A stretch of DNA of 64,000 nucleotides from Ricinus communis. Taxonomy: Eukaryota; Streptophyta; Magnoliopsida; Malpighiales; Euphorbiaceae. Position 1 is the first letter of the stretch; every line of letters begins with the position of its first letter. This document shows positions 1 through 11,199 of this stretch, in pieces. The DNA lies in the NCBI RefSeq assembly GCF_019578655.1, contig NC_063265.1, forward strand, positions 17,532,285 through 17,596,284. The letters are read 5' to 3'. A program made the translations under genes and the position numbers. The notes below the pieces were generated by a model. It saw only the letters and a list, made by a program, of their open reading frames with translations, was not told the DNA's origin and searched no databases.

Positions 1-660
1 CTTTCACAATGTGGAAAAATAAATCTTTAAACTAGCTTCCTAACCCTCATAGCGAGTCATTACTTAATGTTTCTTGCGATTGGCATTTATGTTAAGACTT
101 GAGGCTGCATAATATTTTCTGAAATTTCCAGACAATGCCATGCCTTAGTTTCGGAGCCAAATGCTCACCCTTGATGTCCACATCACATTTTTATATAAAA
201 GAAAAAGAAAAAGAAAAGCTGTACTAGGACATTGTGGTAGTTAGAGGAAATGTTTCTAATTCAACAAAATAATGTATTTTTTAGTGCAATGATAGTGTAT
301 TCCTGTGGCTTTTATTTGCCTTCACAATTTTCTTTCTCTGGAAGAATTGCCATAGGTGCTTATATTCTGATAGGAAAGTTGCCAACTAAAATTGTGATTT
401 ATCTTAATTGCTCGATGTCTCTTTTGTATCTTAATGCTCTGATATTATCTGGAGAGGGTATGCACACAAGTATTTTTGGTGCAGAGTTTGCAGGCCTGGT
501 AGCTCACTTCTTAGATGGATATAGGAACACCATTGCTAGTCATAAAAATCTTGGTGAAGATATGCATAGGAGCAAATGCATATGCTAGTTCGATTCTGAA
601 TTCATCTAGTTTCACAGCATTTGACATTAGAATAAGAATACTGTCTGCTAACTGTTGCAG
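1..660 (+). other. Last intron of the WVD2-like gene (partial)
   Basis: This stretch lies before the splice acceptor at 658-660 (tgttgcag) of the exon that follows. It is AT-rich and I see no exon that fits the TPX2-family protein. The longest open frame (about 250-588) has no recognisable similarity and reads as translated intron. The rest of the gene lies to the left of the window. Confidence 0.6.
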
Positions 661-1131
661 ATACCTACTACCCGTCCAATATCACCAAAGCTCGGAAGGA
701 ACAAAGGCTTAACTGCTTCAATGAACGGCTCCATAGAAGGTGGTGGGTCTTCTCTTAGCCCGCGATCTTCTCATAGTCCACGTCTTGTGAACCAAGAATC
801 AAACAAGTCAACCAAGAGAACTCAAAGAAATGGTAACAAAGATGCAGTTGCTTCAAAGACATCAATCAAGAAGTCTCAACCTAAGCTTCAGCCTCGGCAA
901 AGTGTGGCCAACGGAATATCAAAACCAAAGCCAGCAGAGGCAGAGAACCAAAACCCTGAAGCATATGCTGGAATAGCTGAAGAAAGCCATATTAATTCTG
1001 TGAACCTTCCTATAAGTGAGAATAGAGTTGAAACCATGCCTGAAAAGAATCCTTCTCAGGATGTCAAGGAACTGGTTTTGAGTTCTCCCAACCCTGAGAT
1101 TATGCCCCCAGAAGTCATAGTTGGAGGTTGA
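661..1131 (+). CDS. WVD2-like / TPX2-family microtubule-associated protein, last exon (5' truncated by window)
   Basis: This is the C-terminal exon, 156 residues, of a plant WAVE-DAMPENED2-like protein. It opens in frame at an AG acceptor with IPTTRPISPKLGRNKG. That is the family signature just after the TPX2 (Xklp2-targeting) domain, usually A-L-P-T-T-R-x-K-S-P-K-L-G-R-x-K. The rest is a low-complexity, Ser/Lys/Pro-rich basic tail with SLSPRSSHSPR and several KTSIKKS-type patches, ending at TGA. WVD2/WDL proteins bind and bundle cortical microtubules and affect cell elongation and organ twist. The TPX2 domain itself must be encoded left of the window, so the exact paralogue cannot be named. 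The family assignment rests mainly on the PTTRPxSPKLGR motif. The 3' UTR probably runs to about 1300. Confidence 0.75.
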   Translation: MPTTRPISPKLGRNKGLTASMNGSIEGGGSSLSPRSSHSPRLVNQESNKSTKRTQRNGNKDAVASKTSIKKSQPKLQPRQSVANGISKPKPAEAENQNPEAYAGIAEESHINSVNLPISENRVETMPEKNPSQDVKELVLSSPNPEIMPPEVIVGG

Positions 1132-1753
1132 GGCTTGAGAACATTATTGTTACTATATCTTGTATCTATAGATTTTGATGTTCAAAATTCCATGTTGTTG
1201 TGAATATATTGTTGTATTTTGGGGTATGACATTTTTTTGGAATACTATATATTGTAAACCAGTAAGAGTAACATAAACCAATTCATTAGGCTCCATGTAA
1301 GCGTGTGTATTCTTTCATTTAACTGTATTGAAGTATTTAACAAAAGTTGATAGGGCGCTGAATTTTTTGGGTTCCATTAATATTTGATGCACACATGCTG
1401 GAAAGAAGTGACTATTGCATCAGAAACATCAAATCCGATCCTAGAAGGGTAGCAGATGGAGCTTCGCAAGCATACATGGAAGTAAGATGAAGGACTCCCA
1501 TCTTCCAGCAGGTAAAAGAGTAATTCTTCCCTTCTTTGAGATAGACAAAAGAAAGATCAAAGGTGGGGGATCTGAACAAAGAAGTTATAGCAGCTTCAAG
1601 AACCATATAGCTGTGTTTAGACAATTTCTGAGCAGTTGAGCCTTGATAGCACAAGAGCACAAAGAGATGCTGTCTTTTTCTTGCATAGAACAGGAGATGC
1701 AGAAGAGTGGTCATTAAAAAGTGGCTCTTGGGTATACCTCCAATCATTGCGGA
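1132..1753. other. 3' UTR of the WVD2-like gene and an unassigned stretch
   Basis: About 1132-1330 is AT-rich and suits a 3' UTR. From about 1390 to 1750 the base composition is more balanced, and the minus strand is open for 111 codons. The translation has no motif I recognise, so I do not call it a gene. It abuts the LTR-like stretch and may be retroelement debris. Confidence 0.4.
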
Positions 1754-2075
1754 TGTTGCTTAGTTAGTTAGGTTGGTTAAAGAGTTATGTAATCTTATCA
1801 TATTGGTGAACAGGGAAGCAAATAAGGCTGTCAGCTAACTAACTGTCCAATCCTTAAATGTTCCAATTGGAGGTAATGGAATAAACTTTGGGGAAGTAAT
1901 TCAATGATCAATTCTTTCCACACAGTACACAAAACAAATAGGAAAATAACTTCTTTTTTCTCTGCTGTGTGTTTGTGTTTTTCTCCACTTCCTTTCTTGA
2001 ATTTTTTTTTCTTAAGCTGTTTCCGGAATCCGATATTTTTGGATAAGCAGACAATCGCTTATACTTTCTTCAACA
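1754..2075. repeat. LTR-like stretch (possible solo LTR)
   Basis: The segment starts TGTTG and ends CAACA, the 5-bp inverted ends usual for plant LTRs. It has a pyrimidine-rich tract in its second half (about 1950-2010). The flanking pentamers (gcgga on the left, atgga on the right) match at only three of five positions, and I see no primer-binding site or polypurine tract. A solo LTR is possible but weakly supported. Confidence 0.25.
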
Positions 2076-3624
2076 ATGGACTCGAAAAAACATAAAAATA
2101 TTAAAATTAAAAAAGAATATTCAAATAGTATATGCTACTATTACTTTGGTACCTGTTTTGAAACTTTTGTTGTATTGAGCTGAACTGTACCAAATTGAAC
2201 TAGCATAAACAAAACATATAACAAAAAGTTTTTTCTGCATATATCCAGGAAACTGTATTTTATATATATAATAGATAAACCTATATTTGTTAATAAAAAT
2301 TTGGGCTCGCTTAAGCACGTGAATTTTAAATAAGTATAATGGTATCGGCTCGGGCTCGACTCCTTTAAATAACGAGTGGTTCTCAAATCTAAATTTTTAG
2401 ATTCATTTAATGTACGAATTAAGTCTGAACAGATTAAATCTCGACTGACCTCTCGATATAATTAAAATATATGTAAAAACTGTTATTAGATATATGAATT
2501 TAATTGCCACAGTGTTTAAATTTATCCAATTTAATTGAGCATATTAATTTTAAATATCAAAAAATTAGACTCAATCAAGATTAATCAAGTAATAACTTTT
2601 CAAATAAAAAGTAATATATTTTAAATTCATCCGATTCAATTTTCTTCTCTCTTTTTCTATCCCCGGGCAGAAAACCTGAATTAGCAGCAGCTTTTTTCGC
2701 AGTTTCGGCTTCAAATATATTTTTGGCCATTTTGGCGGGCGAAACCCTCCATCTTCCATTTAATTTTAAAATATTTACTTTTCTTTAGTTCTTTATGATT
2801 TTGCTATTTTTACTTCTCTTGGCTTCTTTTTTTTTTTTTTTTCCTCTTTTTATGATGAGATGTTAGAGCTTCTTTTCCCGGGGAGGTAGGAGTCTAGCTT
2901 TCTATTTCAAGAGAGAGCCCCTCTTGTTTTCAGTTTATTAGGATTTTTGTATTACCAAACCTGCCAACAATGCATCTAAATGGTTAGCTAAAAAGCAAGT
3001 TGCAGGAAAGTCCCTCGTTCGCTTGGGTCCTCAAGTTCTTGTTTACTCCCTATTTTTGGTAGTGGACAAGTGCGACTCCTAATTACTCCTTTTAAGGTTC
3101 TAGAGGCTCTTTTATCTAAAAACATTAGTAGTAATCAAGAATTGAGAAAGCAATATATCAAGTTTGCAAATATAAAGGATCAATCACGGTCTTCAATTGA
3201 TGTTTGATATATCTGTTAGGCCTCCAATCAACTTCTATTATGGTTTTGAAACATAGTTAATACAGCTTGTCAAAATTCAGGCTGTCCGGACTTGATCGGA
3301 TTTGAATTCTTTTAAGTTTTTGTCTAAGTTGAGCCTCACTTGCTTATGTAGGTTTAAAATTTTGATCAAGTCCAGCGCTTTTAAAAATATACAAATTTTT
3401 ACTTTAATTTTTCAAGATGGCCAAACTTACTGTGCAAACTTCAAAGAAACGATCTTTTAAAATCTGTCTAAAGAATAATCAAATTATATTCATGTTCATG
3501 CAAGTTTAAAATAAAATTATATATTTAAGCCTGAAAATTTTTAGATAAATTTAAGCGGGTTAGAAGGCGATATAATCAAAATTTACAATGGAATATATGG
3601 CATATTAAGCCAAAAGTGATAGGT
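2076..3624. other. AT-rich intergenic spacer
   Basis: I found no credible coding region. The stretch holds poly-T runs (for example 2827-2842) and phrases rich in 'gctcg' around 2305-2360 and 3270-3380 that resemble decayed transposon sequence. No terminal repeats could be delimited. Confidence 0.5.
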
Positions 3625-4330
3625 AAAGCTCATGTTGTCGACCTCTTGTCCATCAGTGAGTGATTCCTCGTATGTGTAAAGACCTAGCAGCAAACTTGTC
3701 GTTGGTTACTAGAATAATGCCTCTATGTAATTGCAGTTTTTGTTGGCCGTTGTTCCGGTCGAGCACTCTTTTTCTTTGTCTAATTCCATCTTACCAAACA
3801 AGATTGACTTCTGACCAACCCGCGAAGGGTTGTGAGGTTGGACCAGGTACGAGGAATGAATCTATATCAATTTCGGACCTCAACATCCTACTACTCATGG
3901 TGTTTCACGATGGGCTGGTGGAACTTCCCGCAGGTTGTGGGGTCGGAGAATCTTTCTTACTAGGATGGATGCTTTCATTCAATGGGCAAGGAGCTTCATG
4001 TCACCTCCACGCTTATTCAGAAGGTGTTCGGTCTACCACACCTGCCAATCAGATAAGCAACTGAACTGCCTTAAGAAAGGGCGTCAAACAAAGGAAGCTA
4101 GCCTATTAGCTATTCTAGCCAAGCCCGAATCTCTATCTCTTAGTTAGCCAGGATTGAAACCTCTTATCAATGGAAAGTTGTCCATTGATAACTTTTCTTT
4201 ATATTTATATAAGGAAAGATCACTCCTAATTAGAGAAGGTAATGACATGAACGACAAGAAGTAAGGAAGGGGGAAGAATGAGAGTTAGTTTCGATCTCTT
4301 AAGGTAGGTCGATGTCTACGCATTGGGACT
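3625..4330. other. Probable mitochondrial DNA insert (NUMT)
   Basis: An island of about 700 bp has balanced base composition and sharp edges against flanks of roughly 75-80% AT. Its texture, with phrases such as agcctattagctattctag and gaaagggcgtc and short broken frames on both strands, is that of plant mitochondrial intergenic DNA. Nuclear transfers of such DNA are common. I recognise no complete mitochondrial gene. Edges are approximate, and a degraded retroelement is the main alternative. Confidence 0.4.
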
Positions 4331-4810
4331 TTTTGAAAATACTCTAAAATCAATAAATAATAGCATTTTTATTATGTATGTTATTTTTTAAAAACAAATG
4401 TTATTTTTTTAATTTTTTTCAAATTTACAGTAATTTTTTCCAGTCGTTTCTTAATTCTTTTTTTATTGTTTTTAAATAATCTTATCCAAAAACAACAATA
4501 ACAAAAAAATAAAAAAAATCAACCAAAATCATAAATTTAAAAAAAAAGTTAAAGAAATTGTATCTTTAATATTTTAACACAGTAAAAATAAAAAGTAAAA
4601 TAAAAATTATAAATTTGATATATAAAAATAATGGACATTTAAGATATATTTTCATAAATGTTTGGCAAAGTTGGTGATTCCTTGACAACCAAAAATTTTG
4701 TGAAGCTGAAATTGGAAAGCTACAACCAACACTAAAGCTTTAGGATTGAACATTTTTCTTGTCTTAAAATTTTCTGAGATGGGTGGAACAAATAATGTAG
4801 GATGCATGTA
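4331..4810. other. AT-rich spacer
   Basis: Poly-A/T-rich sequence between the organelle-like island and the MITE. I see no gene or delimited repeat in it. Confidence 0.5.
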
Positions 4811-5310
4811 GAATTATGTTTGGTATGATTCACCATTACATTACATATTTCATTATTTTGTTTGGTTGTTAAATTATTTTTCATGTAATATAATGATAAT
4901 TACACAATGTAATCAATTATCCTTAATTTGATGTATGCTCAATATACATAAAATCTATGTAATCATAGTTACTTATAATATATTTATATTTATATTTATT
5001 TTTTATTTTTTATTAATTTAATTTAAACATCTTCAACTACCAGATTCTGATACTAGCGACTGGATTCTAATTTTCTTATATAATTTTAATATTATTTTTA
5101 AATAATTTATTTAATATTTTATTTCTATACTAACTATTATAAATAAATTAAATCTTAAAATAAAAATTATAATAACATTACATTACGCATATTTTTTGTT
5201 ATAAACAAACATAGTACTAAAATGATGAATACGTTGCATTGCATTACTTCTTTGATTTAATTTTTTAATTTATTACATTACATTTCATTTTGCTCTACCA
5301 AACATAGCCT
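4811..5310. mobile_element. MITE-like element with TATGTTTGGTA ends
   Basis: The left end reads gaattatgtttggtatg. The reverse complement of the right end reads aggctatgtttggtagag, so the two share the core TATGTTTGGTA. Just inside, both ends carry the word cattacattaca or its complement. The interior is non-coding and about 80% AT, with sub-terminal repeats. This is the usual make-up of a plant miniature inverted-repeat element. No convincing target-site duplication was seen, so boundaries are good to about 10 bp and the superfamily is open. Confidence 0.5.
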
Positions 5311-8300
5311 AAGTTGAATCGTATCAATAGAGAAAATCAGAATAGTAGATTAATGCCTAAATGTGCAAATAATATCTGATTATTTGATTTAACAATATTA
5401 TTAGATGTAAATAATATATGACTACTATATATATATATATACGTAATTTATTAATTATAGTATTTCTTACTGAACTTTTTAATATATATTTTTTGTTATA
5501 TTCTTATTTTGATATTAATAGATTGAACGATATCACTCAGTTTTACGTTTTAAATTTATTTTTTAACAGACTGATAAAATATTTAATGAATTATATATAT
5601 ATGAAATAGGTACTAAAATAATATAAATATGAATATCATTTTCTAAAACTGTTTGGAATAAATTTATCAAAGTACAGTCTTGAATGTATCACATATACAA
5701 ACAACGGTAAATAATAATTATATATTATACATATACTAGATTAATGTTACCTTGTTACTCCACAACTTAATGTAAAAATGTGATATAACTAATAATCGAG
5801 GCTAAACAGACCTTTGCTGAGACTTGGCATGCGTATTAAACGAATTTCAATATTGAACATTAAAAATTTGCTCTATTCACATGAATCAAAATGAGTCCTT
5901 ATCAAGTTGCTTATGATTCGATTGCAGGATTAGTGAAACAATCATATTAAAATGTGTCAAAATATGACAATCAAACAACCTGTGTTAGGTCATTCAGGCG
6001 TAACATATGCAACTGATAACAAAAAAAAGCAGTTTATATTATGTGTCTAATTAGACATGAAGTAATTAACACTTTGTAATTTAGAGCTCTCTTGTCTAAT
6101 CTCAAAAAATAACATCATTTCTCGCCAGCTTTAATGATTTCATTGTTTTCCTTTATCAGACTAAGGGTTAAGCTAATTTAGTTTCTCCATCTTGTAATCA
6201 GCATATTTTTTATTTTTTTTTAATTTAGCTACGTGTACACGTAGCAAGTGAATAATGATGTATTATGAATCAACTGTCAACTTCCCCAGAAAAAAGAAGA
6301 ATTGAGTGAAGAAAAAGGGAGAAAACGGGGAAGGTGAAAAATAACTTAATTTTACTTGGTAAGGCCAAAAGGTGAAGTTTGATGTTGAATATATGTTAGT
6401 AAAATAGGCAGCATAACTACAGAAATTAACATGTTATGATGAATGAAGAAGAATAGTGAAGTTTGATTTGCTTGGAAAGCAAGTTTTTGTTGTTGTGAAA
6501 GGAAGGCAAAACCTAACTAAACTTGGTTGGTAGACTAGTTCACTGCCAGGCCAAAAGTTACATTCCAGCCCCTTACACTGGGACTCATCACTCACTCCCC
6601 ATATAGATACAGATACAGATACAGATACAGACCCATATCAATTTTTCACTGCAACTTGGAGTTTTTGGTGTACAAAGCCACCTTAATGTATTTGGTAATG
6701 AAAACTAGAGATCATCAATTCATATTCAATGTCAATTTCTGCTGCTTTTAGAAGGGGCAGGGCAGATAGTATTGAAGGTAACCCTCAATTAATTAGGTAG
6801 CTTAGAGTTGTTTGCAATTGCATAAATAATTGGTGATAATGAGAACACTGATTAGAGATAATTTGCATATACACCTTAAATTAGTAATCCACTGATCTAA
6901 TATCTTTTTCAGCAATAGAGTTAGTTGGGGCATAATTTAATATCAGAGCATTGACTCTCAATTTTTCAATCCTCCAATGCCACAAAATGGAAAGTGAAGA
7001 ATCCAAATTCCACCTTCTCAAGAAAGACAAAGTGCAACTTAACAGGCAATCTAGGCATAAGTAGATGCCTCCTCAGTTAGCATGGAATAATTCCCTTCCT
7101 CCTAACCACTTGTTTTAGCTACCCAGCTGTATCCACCTTGTTTACATAATATATTTTGATGTCATTTCATTTTTTGGTACCTCACCTCCTCTTTTGTTCT
7201 TTGCTCTGGTCTTCTTTTCTTTCTCTTTTTCTTTTTCCTTAGGAAAAAAAAGATGTATAAATATAGGCTAGTTGTATAGAGGCCTTGTGATTGTTATTAC
7301 AATAAAGAAATATCTTGTAGTTTATTTTGTTGCCATTTATTTTTATATTGCAAGAATATGTTCTTGTCACAATTATATGAAAATGCATCAAATCACATGT
7401 TGGTAGGTTTATTTGTTATTATTTTTTGCCATTACATGTTTTTTTTTTTTTTTTGTTCCTATCAACCTTTCTTTCTTTCAATTTTTCTTTTTCTTTTTCT
7501 TTTTCTTTTTCTTTTTAAGTTTTCTTTTTCAATTAGCCATGTTTTGGTTAGGTCTGCAAATTAATTAATCAAAAGAAAGGGAAAAGAAATGGATCAGTAA
7601 AGTCAATGCCCCACCACTGACATTGACATTTCAATTTCCAGTTTTTTTTAGGTGTGACTGAATAAAAACTTAATAAAATTGTATTTTAGCTATTAAAATA
7701 ATGTTAGTTTTTCAAGATTGCTTAAAATTTGCTTTGACTTTTAATAAAACTTAAATAGCCATTTTCCGAAGTTACTCCAATTTTTAAAAAAACAAAACCA
7801 AAAAGGTTAAAAATGATTATCATCAGTTTCCCTAATTATCAACCCAATAATTGACAATGATAGGTTAGGTTTTCTCTCATCTTTTACTTTTTCATTTTGC
7901 ATTTCTGTTTTCTTTATTCATTTCATTACGTAGCAACAAAAGGCATCAACGTGAAGGACCAGCTACTTGTGCTATCATAACTTTTAGTTTATTTTATATT
8001 AATAAACACAGGAGAAAATACCAAATAATAGGGTCTGTTTCCATGTCCAAATAAAATTAATAAATAAAAAAACACAACGAAGAAGAAAAAAAGAAAATCT
8101 TTTTCAGTTTGATTCACAAGCAACGGAGGCAGAGCCAGCCAGGCCCTAAGAAAGAACACAACCCGTGACTAGAAAGACTTTAGGACAGCAAAAATAATTA
8201 AAAAACAAAAAGACAAAAGTTTTCCAAGGTTGTTCATGCATACATTGACAGTGAATCATACATTTAACAAGGAAAAAGAAAAAGAAAAATTAAAATTTTA

Positions 8301-8636
8301 AAAAAAAAATTAATTAAAAAATTGATATGTAATTACAGTAATTATGACAAAATAACAACAAACTCTCTCTCTTATGTTGGAATTTTCTGAGGAAATCATT
8401 CATACAAAGCCATTGCTCCATCCCCTTCAATTTGTGATTTTTATTACACAAAAGTCTTTCCTGCAATTCCCATTAAAGTAAAAAGAATTATTAGTAATAA
8501 ATCACAAGATCGATCGCCCAGTAAAATTATAAAGATTGGAGAGAGTAACAAGATTCATGAAACAGAACATACCATTTCTCTATTGGTTTTCATGGTTCCA
8601 TCTTTACTATTATTAAGATTTTATAGCTGTGCAGAT
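5311..8636. other. Intergenic spacer, including the 3' flank of the FLA gene
   Basis: No coding region is supported here. Visible landmarks are an (AT)n run near 5428-5441, a GATACA hexamer repeated about four times at 6603-6630, and a CTTTTT-type repeat at about 7478-7516. A long poly-T is at 7440-7455. The part just below 8637 is probably the FLA 3' UTR. A few open frames of 60-70 codons are low-complexity Phe/Leu translations. Confidence 0.5.
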
Positions 8637-11199
8637 TCATTGATGACACGTACTGAATTGCGAATCCTGTCCAAAAGCTCCAAGCATTCTACAAGCTACT
8701 TCCATTAATTTCCCTGCACATGCAAAATAATTAACATAAACTTGCAAGTCAACTAGAATTAATGAATGAATGAATGAATGCATCAGCATTACCATGCACA
8801 ATTTAAAGATTTGACAGAGTACCCAGTTGGGCTAATTAATTCTTAATGTAAGTATAAACAATTACCCCCCAACTACAAATCTGTATTACAAAAATATTCG
8901 GGGTCAGCTGAATAAATAGGGTTAGAAGACAGAACAAATCATGCCAGCTTATTATACAGATATTCTAAAACAATAATAATAATAATAAAAGGGCATGCAG
9001 CAATAAAGTGTGGAAGTTAATTATTGACTCTCTGTTGTTGGCATCTTAGTTGTGGTGGTGGGGTAGGAGAATGTGGCTCACAGCTATGAAATCCTTTGGA
9101 TACTACTGATTTCTGTTCACTACTACTATACTACCCCCCATCACACACGGACGCAATAATCCTTGTCGCCGCCGCCGCCGCCGCCGTCGGTGGGGTGGCA
9201 AGGGCCATTGAATTCTTGGAAGTAATATTGCCCCCTTTTCATCATTAATTATTTAACAACTCTCTTTTTACTTCCAGTTATGTAGACTTTTTATACCAGA
9301 TTCAAGTGCTTGAAAAGACTCTTAAAACCATATTCACTTTCACCGTGGCCGCCACCGACAAATGCACGCCCGTTTTGTTCTAATGGTTCATGGAAAAGTG
9401 GGTGCGTAATTACCTTGGCTTGAGCCAACACAGAATTAACTATTATGTCAACTAAGGTGGTCATGAGACAACCCTCCATTAAGTTAGTGCATTAACACAT
9501 AATCTATCATTAAACTGGATCCTTGGATGCTTGAGAGACGGGTGTTGGAAGATGCTTACAGTGCTAGACAAAACACATCAAAAAGCTGAAAGGACTGCAA
9601 TTACAAAGTGGGTATCATTCTCATCTGCCCCACCACCAAAGACTTAATCATCACCACATGTACTAAAACTATCGTTTGTTATCTAATTATCCCTATCACA
9701 ATTAAACACCAATCTTTATCAAGAAAAAAGAACACACAGCCTAACCCTGCACCGACACGAATTTTACAGTCTCTTAATTCTCAATTACAGCCTAAGACCA
9801 ACATAATTATCAATTAATCCAAAGAAAATCAGCATCCAGAAAAAACAAAGGAAAAGAAAAAACAGAACTTTGATCAAGAAATCATACCTCTCCTGGCCTT
9901 AGTGACAACCTTGACCGAGGTGGTGGGTTTTGCATCAGTAGTCTCTTTCTCCTCCTCAGGGAACAAAACACCATCAATACCTTGCACTGAAATCCTTCCA
10001 TCTGAGTAAATGTCAGGATCAAACAAATACGCAGACCCATCACCCGATCCAAATTTAACAGACCCATCAGCCTCCTGTGCAACAACCTTATGTGGCAAAC
10101 GCAAAGTATCATACTTTACTTTCCCAAATCTCCTGACTGCATTGTACATACTCTCTTCTGTTTGATACTCGGGTATTATATGATAGTAGATAATCTGCTC
10201 CGGTGCACCCGGCTCGCTCAACTGGTCCGTTGTAAGTTTAGCCATAGCTTCATCATTTGGTGCCAACACGGTTAACACATACCCTTCTGATACAAGCCGG
10301 CCCATTTCGGTGGCTAGTGAAGTTAGGTTCACTAATATATCAGCCATTTCATTATACCCACCATAATGTAATAGTGTTTGGATAAAGTCCTTCACCTGAC
10401 TCTCCCCATCAAAGTGATGGTGAGGTCCGCCAGGTCCCGGCGCTGGTGCCGGAGCCAAGGAAGGACCTGGTGCCATTGCATCGTATATTGGCAGCACAGG
10501 GGGTGCACCTACTGGCACTGGGGCTGCTGGTTTTTTAAGCCTGTGGGTTCTTGGATCCACCTCCGGCGCGCCTTCCGGTAACACTGCTGATATGGATCTG
10601 AGACTTCTCCTTCTGTTGAAATCTTCTTGTACTGATTGTGGAATTAATAGCCTCTCGATTCCATGGATAACTCCGTCTGGTCTGATCACATCGTCGGGTC
10701 TAACTAACTCAGCTGAATCAACAACTTTCTTGCCGGAATCTCTGACGTCTAAGTGAAGATGATTGTTGGATAAAGTGATGTGCCAGGTAGGGTTTGATGC
10801 ATCTGTAGGCCAGTCACTGGATCCGACTCTTTTGGGTATAATGTGGAACATCAAAAGAGTCTGAAGAGACTTGAGATTCCCCGGTTCAAGCAAGAAACGC
10901 TTGAACTCAGGGTCAAGTTGTCGCTCTAAAGCTTCATTTCTCGGTGCAAAGATGGTAATATTGTGTTTACCGACAGATTCCTCAAGGGTCTGCAGAAGGA
11001 GAGCCTTTTCAACGAGTTCAGCTAACTCAGTGTAATGGGAATCAAGAAGCGCAACGAGAACTGAGTTAGAGTTGATTCCAGAATTAGACGAAGGTTTCGA
11101 AGATGAGTTTTGTGGCAATGCTGAAGAAAAAGAAGAAAAGAAAAAGAAAAAGAAAGTGAATAACAAGAACTTGGAGACACCATAGATGTGAGGATCCAT
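8637..11199 (-). CDS. Fasciclin-like arabinogalactan protein (FLA15-18 group), two exons
   Basis: Exon 1 is 9888-11199 and exon 2 is 8637-8713 (joined codon GGG), giving 462 residues. An N-terminal signal peptide with a long Phe/Leu core (about 10-28) leads to two fasciclin-1 domains, about 47-188 and 268-415. Between them is a Pro/Ala linker with APAPAPGP (about 243-260), suited to hydroxyproline-linked arabinogalactan. N-glycosylation sequons are at N80 and N291. The short second exon adds KLMEVACRMLGAFGQDSQF and a Cys-containing end, typical of the FLA15-18 subgroup, which lacks a GPI anchor. Such proteins are secreted to the wall and act in adhesion or signalling. I chose the ATG at 11199 because it directly precedes the signal peptide; an in-frame ATG 23 codons upstream gives a poor leader. 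The 1174-bp intron (8714-9887) holds a GCC repeat near 9170. Confidence 0.93.

Noticed and set aside
250..588. 112-codon open frame on + at the left edge
   Set aside because: It lies in the last intron of the WVD2-like gene, overlaps its acceptor region and has no recognisable domain.
1412..1747. 111-codon open frame on the minus strand
   Set aside because: No motif, no conserved family recalled and no splice context. Noted only as an unassigned stretch.
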